This document shows positions 35,501-46,606 of a stretch of 64,000 nucleotides of DNA, piece by piece. The position numbers were made by a program, and so were the translations under genes. Origin of the DNA: Diaporthe sp. PMI_573 (lineage: Eukaryota > Ascomycota > Sordariomycetes > Diaporthales > Diaporthaceae); contig JAJTUP010000033.1 in the NCBI GenBank assembly GCA_021399435.1, forward strand, positions 62,001-126,000. The letters are read 5' to 3'. Below the pieces are notes generated by a model that searched no databases, was not told where the DNA came from, and saw nothing but the letters and a program-made list of their open reading frames with translations. The number at the start of each line of letters is the position of its first letter. Within the stretch, counting starts at the first letter, position 1.

Positions 35501-38241
35501 ATAATCGTCTGAAGAAAACCAGTTCTCCAGGAAGCTCGCTCAAACCATGACGTCCTCGAGGATGAACTGGACAGCTGAGCTTGGTTCGTGCAAGTGAACT
35601 GAGGTTGAGCCATGGAGATTGATTGGGCAGCCAAGTGGTGCGGTCCGGAGGGGTGCACTCTAATTATGCTTGGCCGGGGCCACCCATATGACCCCTAACC
35701 TTGTAAGGCTAGAAACGGCGATTTGTTGCAGGAGCCGTTGCCGCGACATCCAATATCGCTGGCGTCCGGGCTTGCCAGCCTGGGGCGGTCTGGCCCCAAG
35801 CACGGCAGGCACAGTGGCCATGACATATATGGTACGCACTCGCGATTCTGGTCTGATTTGGGTTGGGCAAAAGCCGCTCACACTTGGTGTTTATTTCGCG
35901 GCCCTGCATGTGACAGGTTGTGTTAGTCTGGGATGAACTACTTCCGTGCAACGACTTCCAAGGCTTCCAAGAAAGGCCGGAAGCGGTCGGATGCTGTGCC
36001 GCAGCATTGATGGAGAAACAGAAACGCACGGTGAGGAGGCGTGCCGGGAACCTGTTGGATCGTCGCTGCATATCGTCTTTTGCAAGCCAACTTAAATTGT
36101 TGGAGGGCAGGAGTTAGCTGAAACAGATGTACGGAGTACCTGGAAACGGCAGGGTGGGCGTGCGGGCAGTAGACGAGAACGCAGCACCAGGACCACCGCA
36201 AGCCATGCCGTAGCTCCTGAAAATGCATGGTCAAGTGCGCAGCTCAGAACGCGTAATACTGTACTCCCGGGTGCACACCATAGCACAATCCCACGCCTGT
36301 CCGAGAAGAACTGTCCTGACTGTGTGCCTTGGAATCGGGAGCTAGGAAGCGGGGCTGAGAGCTGAGAGCTAAGAGCTGCAGACTGCGAGGATCTGGACTA
36401 GCCATCCGTTGAAAGACGGCTCGAAGCGCCAGGTTCGGCGACGTGGTGGGATCCGGAACGAAACGTTTTGTATTCCGGGATCGAGATATAACGTGGAGGT
36501 GATATAGGACAGGACAAGATCAACGGCCTCGGCTCTACTGGGATCAGATAATAAGAGGGGGGGGGGTGATAGTGGCATGGCCGGCATGGCCCAGGTTTGC
36601 CATAGCGGCGTACCACCAATACGTCCATGTTGGCAGAGCTGGGGCGTAGGGCTTCGCACTGGGCAAGCAACGGCCGTTGCAGAGGAGTCGGATGGCGGAG
36701 ATTAGCTGCCAATCAAGTGCCAGGCGGCAGAGCAAAGGAGCGGTAGCGAACGGCGTAATGGCCAGCTCCAGGTGACGTTGCTGGTGCTTGCAGTTGGTGC
36801 TGTGTGGGTGGCAGCAAAACCGGATTGACAGAATGACCATGGCATTGTTCCTCTGGCGGTGGCAAGTCGGGATGGAGATGGAGATTGCCATGGCTGGCTG
36901 GGATATTCTGATCTGACAGCGGGGCCACCCCATCTGGAAAGGACCAGACCTTGGGCTAGCTGGCCAGAGATTTGTCGGGCTGAGGACGGAGATGGCCTCA
37001 TTTGCCGTGCGCAGATACCCTCTGATTAGACTATTAGATGCCAGATATGCTGTGGGCGAATGTAATGTAAATAGATACCTAGGTACCTACCTAAGGTCTG
37101 TCCGCCTCAGGTTTGAACATGGGCCCCATGTCCACGCTTCCTCCTCCCCCCAACAAGAGAACCAACCCATGGATTCCTGCAACTTCCTTCCCTGTTTCTG
37201 AAATGCGCACGATGGTGGAGTGCGCACAGGACCACGAGTGCCTTGGAGGGGGGGGCCACGGAGCGCCAACAGCCAGAGACACCGGCGTGCATGAGGACAT
37301 CCAACAAGCCTGCAGCAGCAATATCGTGTCTGCACAGGTGCCAATGCCTCCTGACCAGTCTTTTCTCGCAGCTGCCCACTGCCCGCCTGCAGGCCCAGCA
37401 GCAGGGAGCGGGGATGGGGGGACGTGACACCTCACCTTGGTTGTCTGGGCTGGTCTGTCTGTGTCTGTCCATTCTCTCTCTCAGGCTTATGCATTTTGCA
37501 TTAATCCACAACCCCCTTCCCTTGCGCCCAGTCGTGCCAGTCTTCCCAGTCTCCCCACCCCTAGTTGACTGACTAACCTGGCTGGCTGATGTTTCGACTG
37601 ACTCTCCTGCCACCAACCATATCGTCTACTGTGCCTAGTCCATCCTGCCCCTTGCCTATTTTCCTCGGGCAGAGAGAGAGAGAGAGAGCAGAGAGGCACA
37701 GTACTTGTGTGTCCTGCTATACCTGCTTCTTTTCTTATACTATAGGTAGCCCCTGCCTTCCCTGTTTTTTTGTCTCTTTCTTTACAGCATATTTCTGCAA
37801 CCACTTCCTGTTCCATTATCATCCACTCTTTTCCTGGTTGAGGCTGGCTGGTTTGCTCCTGCCGACCGCCCAACCACGCACGGCCTCGGCGCCGCATCGA
37901 ACTGCTCAAAGCATCGGCCACCGCACCAAGCCCCAAGTCCAACAAGTCCCAAGTCCCCAAGCTCAAGTCCAGGTCCAAGACCAGGTCGGGTCAGGCCAAG
38001 TCAGAACCAAGTCTGGGAAATACTGTCCAAGGCCTGTCCCGGTTGAGATCCCGATCGAAACTAGCACGAAGCCACCCCCCGGAGCCGCCATCGCTTCGTT
38101 AATTAATTTACAACTCAATTGGCCTGAACCGGTAAAGCTGGCGTCGAGAACTGGTTTTCCGCCCAGATTTGTGGTTCACTGCTGCACCTCGTCGTCTACA
38201 TCACTCTGCTGCTCTGTCGCTCTGTCCAAACACCCCAAACT

Positions 38242-38279
38242 CCAGACTTCCAGACTTCCAGACTTCCAGACTCCAGACC
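38242..38279. repeat. 8-bp tandem repeat CCAGACTT
   Basis: Three perfect CCAGACTT units are followed by CCAGACT and CCAGACC, within the presumed leader of the gene at 38618. Confidence 0.85.
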
Positions 38280-38617
38280 AGGCCAGACCGAACCACTCAG
38301 CCCACTCCGCCCGCAGTGCACCGCCGTTGATCCACCCGACTACTCTTGTCTAGTCCATCCTGCCCATCCCCCCGTTCCGTCACCGTCACCGGTATCCCTG
38401 GTTGCTGCTTCTTGTCTCCCTCTCCTCCCTCTCTCATCCCTCCCGCTCGTCTATCCGCCTGCGGCCAGTCGACAACAGCCTTGCGTCACCGTCCAATCAT
38501 CCCATCATACGCCCTCGCGCTTGACTGACGACGGAATGGCGGCTACATCCCTCGCATGACCGCCGCACCCATCCTGCCCGGCCTCGCAGGCACGACTATA
38601 TCCTGCCGCCGGCCACC

Positions 38618-41600
38618 ATGGGGAACGCCCCCTCGAAAGAGCCGCAAGGCCGTTCGTTCCACAGACTATCCAAATCCCGAGTAGCCAGTCACCAAGGCAC
38701 TCCTCCTCTCTTGAGCCCCAATGGCCAGCTGACCACCTCCAACCGCTCCTCGGATCCGGGGCCCGACCTGTTCAGCATCCCGTACTCGTCGACCGCCACC
38801 TCCACGCTGTCCATTGACATCAACAGGAACGAGCTCAACGACAGCGAGAAGCGTAACTCCTTCCTCGCCCCACCCAAGCCGCAGCGCCGCCGGAGCCTGT
38901 TCCGGTCCAAATCCTCCCAGGAGTCCTCAGAGCGCCGCAGGTCCAGGCGAAATACTGTCATCGGGTCACCAATTCCACCACCAGAACCGCCGGTAATCTC
39001 AAGGGCCAACTCTGTAAACGTGAACATCCTCGGCGCCGATCTGAACGTGCACGGTGGCCTCGCCAGTCCTGACATGTAGGCCTCCAGAAAACACACCATC
39101 CCTCCTGCGATAGTCCATGTTCTGATAACCAGCTGCAGTTGCACCCCGGGCGGATCGCATGCTTCATGGGCATACGGTCTCTCGCCCTACGAAGCCCAGC
39201 GGTTACTGGGCCTCGTACCCGAGCAGCTGCCTGCTCTACCTCGGAGTAACACGTCGACCTCGCTTTACGAGCCAAACCTCGACGGCATGAGGAGGCCAGC
39301 TTGGCGGCGGGACTCGCTGCCCATCCAGCCAACGAACGCCCCAATGAGCCGGTCGAATTCCGAGGTGTCTCTGCACCCACCCATGCGCCGACGCTCCATG
39401 GTCCAGACTCCCGGTGTTGCTACACGCAGTGTTCGCCCTGCTCCTGTCATCACTAGGTCTAGTTATCGGCACAGCCTCCCGGCAACACCTAACATATCGA
39501 GACAGGCATCTTTCGAAGGGGCAGACTATCGGGTTGTGTCTCTTCCGCCACTGCCTCCCATCCCAACCCCGTTTCGTGTTACCGAAGACATTCCTCGCGT
39601 AGTCACGCCTACAGAAGGTGATTACAGCACGACCGGGGGTTTCAAGTTTGGCACACTACGCATCACCAACGGTGGCCCCGATCTTACTACTCCTGACGTC
39701 CCAGAACCCCACCGAGGCCTGGCCGATGGTTTCAAGCCCATCTCCACCTCCATGGACTACTTTTCGAAGCTGCCACCCCGCGGGGAGGGGGGAACCATGG
39801 ATCTGAAGCTGCGCCGCACACAGCCTTCTGAGGACCCAGCAGCCACAGAGAAACTGGAGAAAAGTAGCGGTCCAGCAAACCCAGAGCCTCTGGCACGACA
39901 TGACGCTAATGCGCCGACGCTCTCCGTTGATGTTCCGAGCGGCAAATTTGAGATCAGTACTCCGCTGGGGTTGCTTTCCAACCCAGTCGAAACCCAGCGC
40001 AAGGCTCCCGCCAGCCCAGTATTGATAACGCAGTCTAAGCACACCGCGGCCGAGGACCAGTTGTTTGAAGCGGAAGATGAGAGCGAGACCGAAATCCATA
40101 CTGCGGAGGTGCTGGACGTCAGAGTAGACCCCAGTGCAAGACGCTTGCCGCCACAGTCTCAAGATGCGACCGCGCAGAATGGCGTGCAGGCTATCGAAAG
40201 GTCTGACAGCGGATTCGTGTCTAACGCAGTCTCGGATTCTTCAAAATCTCACACTTCTTTGACCAAGGCCGATTCTGGCTATAGCTCGAGTGTCTCCTTA
40301 CGCTCATTCCGGAGTGGGCGGAAGCCTGTTGCAAATGAGGACGACACGGGGCGAAGCCCGGTCGAACGAGCGAGGGAAGCGACCAAGGTCCAATTGAGAG
40401 AACCACGGCAAACCGCCGAGCGCACGAATTCGGACGCAAATGGCGACAGCTCTGGTGATGAGAGAGCTCCGACACCACCTCCGAAAGACATCGTTGTTGT
40501 CAAGCCAGTTAAATCGACCGTCGCCGAGGACAGTCGCGCCGATTCGAGCAGCAATTGCAAGAAGGCCGCTCGACACCAACTGCCGGCTATCAACACTAGT
40601 GGGGCAGAGGGTCGTCACACCAAAAAGTCTGACTCTGTTCCCCCCACCCCTGCGAGTGCTAGATCTGATGCGTCTGAGTCGGCATCTTCGCTGAGTATCG
40701 GGAGCGCTTCCCAAAAGCATGGGAGGTTGCACAGGTTTTTAAGCCTTAGGGGTTCAGCTCACTCGAGGGCGCCCCTGACAGTGCATGTGACGCATGCCGT
40801 GGATGAACGAGTCCCGGCGATCCCCAAGGATGTCGAGAGGAAGCTGCACGAACACACCGGCCGCTTTCCGATGTCTGCAAAGCGCCTTGCATTGAAATCC
40901 CAGTTAAGCCAAGAAACTCTGAAGACAATCCTCAGTGTCGGGAGCCTGGAAATTTCGAAGGAAGATGAACTCCCTCCTACTCCGACCTTCTTCGATGACA
41001 GCGACGAGGGCCTGGAGAAAGCCGATGAAACTGCTTCCAGAGACGCCAAGGACAATTCTATCAGGCAGACCATCACCTCTATGCAGTCCAACTTCAAGCA
41101 AGCCGCGGCTTCTATGATGCCAAACAAGAAGCCGAGCGCGGCGAAGGCAATACCAACGCCCAGGGGGGCTTCACAAACACGTGCGCCGCCCGAGACTGCG
41201 GCCAACACGATGCCTGAAGAGGTTACGGATTTCGGGCAAATTACGGCGAGCACAAGCCTACGCAGCCACCCGTATGTTGCTGCTCAAGCGGGGCTTGATT
41301 CTGAGACTCGACCAAGGAATCGGTCGGGGAGGTCCATGACCATGACACCTTCGCAGGAATCGCGTCAGCCACTGAGAACCTACAGCCTGAATACTATGCC
41401 GTCAGGCTACTCGTCTCCCTCCTCCTGGCCTCTGTCCCCTTCGAGCCCGACCTCAAGGGCAAGCTCACCGTCGAGGAGGTTGAGGAGCCCACCACCGGTC
41501 AGCATGACAACCCGTACACTGCGCCAGCCTCCCCGGCCACCTCCACGGTCGGCTCTTCGTCCTCAACTCCCGGGAGGTCTGGTCGAACGGGGCTACGGAA

Positions 41601-42079
41601 AGGGTCGCCACCCCCAAGACAGCTCGTCAGCTGCGTCTCGAGCTCCAACCTTGAATGCTCAGCGCTCTCTGGACAGCGTCCGACGGGCTGGATCGGTCCC
41701 GGCTACACTCCAATATCGCACTGCTGATTGGGATCCCCGCACTCGTCAGAACTCCCTCAACATGCAAGATCCCGCCCTGGACCTCGGCCGCCACAACTCA
41801 TTCTCGGCCCATAATGATCTATCCCGTGCCCACACATACGTGAACAACGCTGCTCTGAGGAGGCAGTCGAGCATTGACGGGTTCAGCCGCAACAGAATGC
41901 AAGGGCATCCCTATAACCCGGAATTCGGTGCCTCCCACGGATGGTCCAAGCCTCCTTCAGTGCATCGCCAAAATTTAAGCACGGGAAGCGGACCGCAGCA
42001 CTCTATGGGTAACCCGCCTTACCGGATCTTGCACAGCTACAATTCACCGGCGTACAAAAATGCACCCATTTGGGGCTAG
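38618..42079 (+). CDS. predicted N-myristoylated, Ser-rich disordered protein, unknown function
   Basis: Exons: 38618..39075 and 39139..42079; intron 39076-39138 (GTAGGC...TGCAG, phase 2; branch CTGAT/TAAC near 39122). An alternative acceptor six bases upstream keeps the frame. The product is 1,132 residues. It begins MGNAPSKEP, matching the N-myristoylation signal (Gly2, small residue at 6, Lys at 7), with basic clusters QRRRSLFRSK and RRRSRRN that would help membrane binding. The rest is Ser/Pro/Arg-rich and largely disordered, with repeated RSNSE, SRQASFEG and RRQSSIDGF motifs suited to basophilic kinases. It contains one compact stretch near SKRLALKSQLSQETLKTILSVGSLEI (about residue 600; shown in part). 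No enzyme domain was seen. A role in membrane-linked signalling is inference. The ATG context is ACCATGG. Confidence 0.78.
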
Positions 42080-44571
42080 TACGCCCAATTACGCAACCAG
42101 TCGTCAATCGCTCATGTTCTTTGACTTTTTTGTATCACGGAATTTGCATATCTCTGCATCGAATCGGCGTTCTACAGCATCATCTATCAAGGGCATGCTT
42201 TCCGAGTCCAGGCTACCGCCTCTCTCAACCATCGGTCTTGAATCCGCGCTCAATCGCCCCGCGTCAGTCACACCGTGACTGGCGGCTGCGTCGTGGAACA
42301 TGCACATTCCTTTCGGCCTTTCCTGGTTGAATCAACTTCCCTTTTGTCTTTTCATTTGGCGTCTTGATCGAGAAGCCTCTCGATTTCGAATGGAGTTCCA
42401 TGGATTAAGGGACCCCTGATAACTGTCGCAAATCATGACTAGGTCTACGGGTTTCGATACTGCGCTGCAGGTTGAAGGTGTCACTGCGAGATTCCCCCCC
42501 CCCAGGGAACGGGGGTTGTTGCTTATTTCGGGCTCATCGCCAAGGTTTTCTATGGGGATTACTTTTTGCGTTCTTGCCTCTTTTTGTTTGCTGGAGATAA
42601 CACACAGACATTATACCCCGACTTGTTGGTCAACATTTATGTTTTACTCTTTTGGTCTAGGGGGGAGTTCATGATGCAGCTTCGGTCGGAAGACCCAGCA
42701 CAGGACGTACAGGTGTACAAGGGAATACGATGCTGGTGCACTATGTACTGGCATTCACTTGCTTGATAGCATGAATGCAATGAGATGTCATATAATGCAA
42801 TCATTGAACTTCATTTAAAGCATGAAAGTCGACATGCTTTGCTCCAGTATCCGCTACGCGTCCACACCATCTATATACACATGTGGTGAACCATCTGGGT
42901 AATTCTCACGCCAAACTTGTGGTTAATCTACAGCAGAAGGGTATCCCACAGGAGGACAGGAGGAATAGCCCATAGGAGGTCGTCCTGTAGGAGGGTGCCC
43001 CTCATATAGAATTACCTCCCATAGCAATACTTGTGGGATAACCAGCTATAGGACATGACTAGGTGGAAGGTAGGTAAGCTATAGGGGCGCCGCAACGATG
43101 GTTACGAAACCCACAACAATGTGGCTTGTGTTACTGGAATAATGACTGCAAGGCCAGGAACAACAAGAGGGAGGCTTTCAGACCCGTCAGACCCCTCGTA
43201 ATCTTCCTTGGCATCTGCGTGCTGCGTTGCATTCAAGAGAACTTGGCAGAAATATGAGAACCGTGTTAAATGGTGTGGCTTTTCAGACATGGCAGGAGAA
43301 CACGATAGCTCGGGAATAGAGGAAACATGGGATGGTATTGCAAGTGGAAGCCCGCCCACGGATGATCTGATGATCTGCGTGGTGGGGGTTTGGTCTTCTC
43401 AGATCCGGGGGAAGCGCCGAACCAATTGGCCCTCGTTTGCTGTTGAGCACTTGTCTTTTTTTTCGCATCATGCAGGGTCCTCCGCGGCGGGAAGGGAGGG
43501 TTACATCCAACGGGTATCTCTTGCCCACAGAGACTAATTCCTTGGGCGTGGTCTTGGGCGCATGGACGACGGCATCTGCGTTTAGCGGTGAGTGTGCGAC
43601 TGAGTGAGTGAGTGAGTGAGTGAGTGTGTGGGGGTGAGAGTTTGACCTGTGGTTTGAGGTCAGGTCAGATTGGCGGATATGCGGGTGACCGTTTCACAGA
43701 GCCGTGTTCAATACCACCTTTTACCTGCGACGCCCCAACAAGGATGAAGAGTGAAGAGCACCACGCCTCTTCGGACAACCATCGCAGCGTCGATGACAAG
43801 CCAACCCCTTTCTGGCAATCGAGTTTGCCGCGAGTGGCCGAATCTGTGCTGTTTCCAGGCATCCTTGGGGCGTAGGGCCCATTGGTGGCGTAGATCAGCG
43901 GGTGCGATAAGGCATCCGGGCCTGGTTCTGGCTGGGAGGCTGACGGTGGAGCTGCGGAGAAACAGGGTTGGTCGCTGGTGCTGTGGTGGTGGCCACCACG
44001 GCCAGGCAGGCGTGGCAGGGGGAGCAGGGTTGCGCCCAGCATCGCTGCCAAAGCCTCTCAAAGCCTCAAAATCAAGCCAGGCGGCCAGTCACTGCCAGTC
44101 CAACCAAACCCGACCAACTCCGACTCGACGACTCGCATGATTCTCGACCAACAACCCCTCGACCTCATGTTCGTTTGAATTGTTCTCAGGACCTCTGCGC
44201 TTTTGAAGTTCCTCATCTGTTTGTTTCGACTCCTTTCCTCTCTGGCATGAGTGCAGCTTCCACGATCAAGCCTCCTCGGACTTCCGCGCTATCAAGCCTG
44301 TGACAGCTCTTAGTGGTGCGACGAGAAAACCATACAACGAGGCGGCTTGCGGCAGCCCCTGAGGAATCTGATACTTTGCCTTCCACTCGCATCTTTCAGT
44401 TCTCGCGGCTCTGCAGGCGTCAGAAAACCGCGGAGGGCCTCGGCTGGAGTAAACTGGTCCGAAGGTGTCTCATTAGACAAAGTGGCGCCTCGCCCTGGAC
44501 GTTCAAATTACAACCCTCAGGCCTTCTTCAACCGCCATCTGGATCTCTACACAGCTCAGAGAAGCCGCATC
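42080..44571. other. intergenic spacer with minisatellite and microsatellite
   Basis: No gene was supported. It contains a minisatellite at 42938-43085 and a TGAG microsatellite at 43601-43625. Confidence 0.5.
42938..43085 (+). repeat. 15-bp minisatellite, decayed units
   Basis: TATCCCACAGGAGGACAGG, GCCCATAGGAGGTCGT and CCTGTAGGAGGGTG units appear first, followed by weaker CCCATAG and TATAGG words. They match the family consensus. Confidence 0.75.
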
Positions 44572-45342
44572 ATGTCGCCACCCTTTGCGACGCGGCCCTC
44601 GCAGGTCACCGGGGGAGCACACGTGGCCACCGAGTTGGACGATCCCGTCTCACACGTGGACTCACTCCTTGGAGACCCCTACGCCGATGCGGACGCCGAG
44701 TCTTTCCGGTCGTCCCGGCACCCGGACCCGGACATGGACTCAATACGCTCCTTACACTCCCGGACCTCCCATGTGGACTCTCTCCTCACTCGTCCTCTCA
44801 TCCTTGACCAGACGAAGAGAATACCGCCCCCAGGACCCAACAAGCTGCATCGCCGTCGGGACCAGCACCCCCACTTCGACAACAGGACCGTCACGATCCC
44901 AGAGTCCTCATCATCACATCACGAAAACTCCAGCCAACAGGACCAAGCACACCAACAGTCACAGTATCATTCGCAACCAAACCCGGGCATGATGCGGTCA
45001 AGATCAACGAGAGCCCGCCAAACCACCGCGGACAGCCAGCAAGGGCAGCCAAACCACAGGAGGGCAAAGTCATACACCCTATCTGGCGGACCCTCGTCCT
45101 GGCTGTTGAGTAACTCCTTGGTCGACGTGAGGCGGTCTGGATCGCTGACGGGCGAGAGGCGCGAGGTGCGCAAGCTGCAGAAGGAGCACCCTGCTGGGTC
45201 TGCGAGACCCAACATGTCATTAGAGATCGGTGATGGCGACGGCCACGCCGGCAGCCCGCCAACAGAGGAGGGTATGGAGAGGGGGTCAGCGCTGGGTGTG
45301 AGGCGGAAAATGGGGCGGCTCAGGGAGCTGTACCGAAAGTAA
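44572..45342 (+). CDS. disordered protein with HVDSLL repeats, unknown function
   Basis: A single exon of 257 codons (256 residues) starting at the ATG in context ATCATGT. The frame stays open for about 75 codons upstream, but without an ATG. The product is hydrophilic: an N-terminal part with two similar motifs, PVSHVDSLLGDP and RTSHVDSLLTRP, each preceded by Ser/Asp-rich sequence; a His/Gln-rich middle; and a basic Arg/Ser C-terminal half ending RRKMGRLRELYRK. No domain was recognised. Coding status rests on length, GC content and composition only. Confidence 0.6.
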   Translation: MSPPFATRPSQVTGGAHVATELDDPVSHVDSLLGDPYADADAESFRSSRHPDPDMDSIRSLHSRTSHVDSLLTRPLILDQTKRIPPPGPNKLHRRRDQHPHFDNRTVTIPESSSSHHENSSQQDQAHQQSQYHSQPNPGMMRSRSTRARQTTADSQQGQPNHRRAKSYTLSGGPSSWLLSNSLVDVRRSGSLTGERREVRKLQKEHPAGSARPNMSLEIGDGDGHAGSPPTEEGMERGSALGVRRKMGRLRELYRK

Positions 45343-45470
45343 GGGCTGCCAGCGGCCCTGCTAAATAGCCTCCCTGTATTGTGACGCACGGTGGATCTCA
45401 GGACCGGTCACTGGTAGCATCTGCTTATGTCTGTTTTCTGCATATTGGCCAAAGGGGCGCATCTGATCTG

Positions 45471-45508
<38 letters not shown>

Positions 45509-46606
45509 GTGTCAACATTCTGCATCAGTGCTTGCAAGCAAGAGGGGCGCGTGCCTCGGGCTGCTCCGGTGTTCATCTGAGTTTTAAGGGCCGTTACGAT
45601 TCTGGCAGAGGCGGGCGTTGGTGGTTCGTCCGTTCACATAAGCATACGTGCGCCGCGACCGTCGGTTCGAGGCACCAATCGAACTCGAGCTGGTTGATTA
45701 TCTCGGACAGTGAGACCCGCTGCCCGTAGGGCTGTGATGACCCCAGCACAAAGTCTAGACGACTCGCTTCCTGCCAAGAAGCAACTCAAGTCCACGTTGT
45801 CCGTGTCTCACAACCAAGGGTAGCAGCAGTCCGGTTCGGTTCATTGATCGCTGTGCATTAGACTAAGCTCCCGGGTAGCACAATGTACCTTCCCCTTGGT
45901 ACCCAGGAGTCTGTTCGCCCTGACTACATCGCCGACCGACGTTTCAAAGATAGCCATCATGACTATTCACTAGTCGCAATAGAGAATCAAAACCGGCCGG
46001 ACCAAGAGGCTGTTTATAGGATGGAAGACGAAGGCTAAATGCCTTTTCTAGGACTACTTGGTGGGCCGATGCAATACAGCAACGCTTGCTTTCACCATAT
46101 CGGAAAAGGCATTTATGGTGCTGTATGGACAAAAGTGATCCCAAAGAAGTGGACGATCGCGATCTCCCCCTTAAGGAACTAACTATTCGACGTCACACCA
46201 AATGGTCTGAGAGAGGCTTCTGCTAGCCCAGCTTGCTAGTTCAAGCCACGCCCAGCCAGCCACGACGGGATTATCTAGGCCTTGTTAGGTCGGAACTGAC
46301 CTCTTCCCACGCCGCAATCACAACCGGGGGGTTTAAAGTTTCCGCTGCAGCTTGGGTCGTTGCGGGGGTGGGGCTACCCGGGCCACCAGGCACATCAGGC
46401 GGGTGGACGAGCTGCCCGGCTGTCCCGGTGCGAAGCAGTGGCATAACATCCTAGGTAGGCAGGTAGCCAGTGCACATTACCATCGACCAGCAGAAGCAGC
46501 AGCACGTACATCCACTTGCCGGTCCCCCCTCCTCCACCCGGAACTCTGAGCTTCCTGTCATCGTCAACTTTAGCACCACCGGACGCCCACGCCTGTGCGA
46601 CTGAAC
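45343..46606. other. intergenic spacer with (CAT)12
   Basis: It contains a perfect CAT trinucleotide run at 45471-45506, soon after the upstream stop codon. No gene was seen; 46450-46600 is probably the leader of the transcription factor gene. Confidence 0.5.
45471..45506. repeat. (CAT)12 microsatellite
   Basis: Twelve uninterrupted CAT units, in the probable 3' UTR of the gene ending at 45342. Confidence 0.95.

Larger units (their letters stand above)
32061..38617. other. 6.5-kb spacer, no convincing gene
   Basis: Only short frames occur on both strands. It contains two small tandem arrays (32.16 and 32.44 kb), a possible coding remnant on the minus strand at 33101-33325, an (AG)9 tract at 37671-37688, an 8-bp tandem array at 38242-38279, and a CT-rich leader (about 37.6-38.6 kb) before the next start codon. 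Confidence 0.5.

Noticed and set aside
34118..37978. Dozens of 60-170-codon frames in the large spacer
   Set aside because: They overlap each other on both strands, lack domains, show no splice-linked continuation and often start at non-ATG codons.
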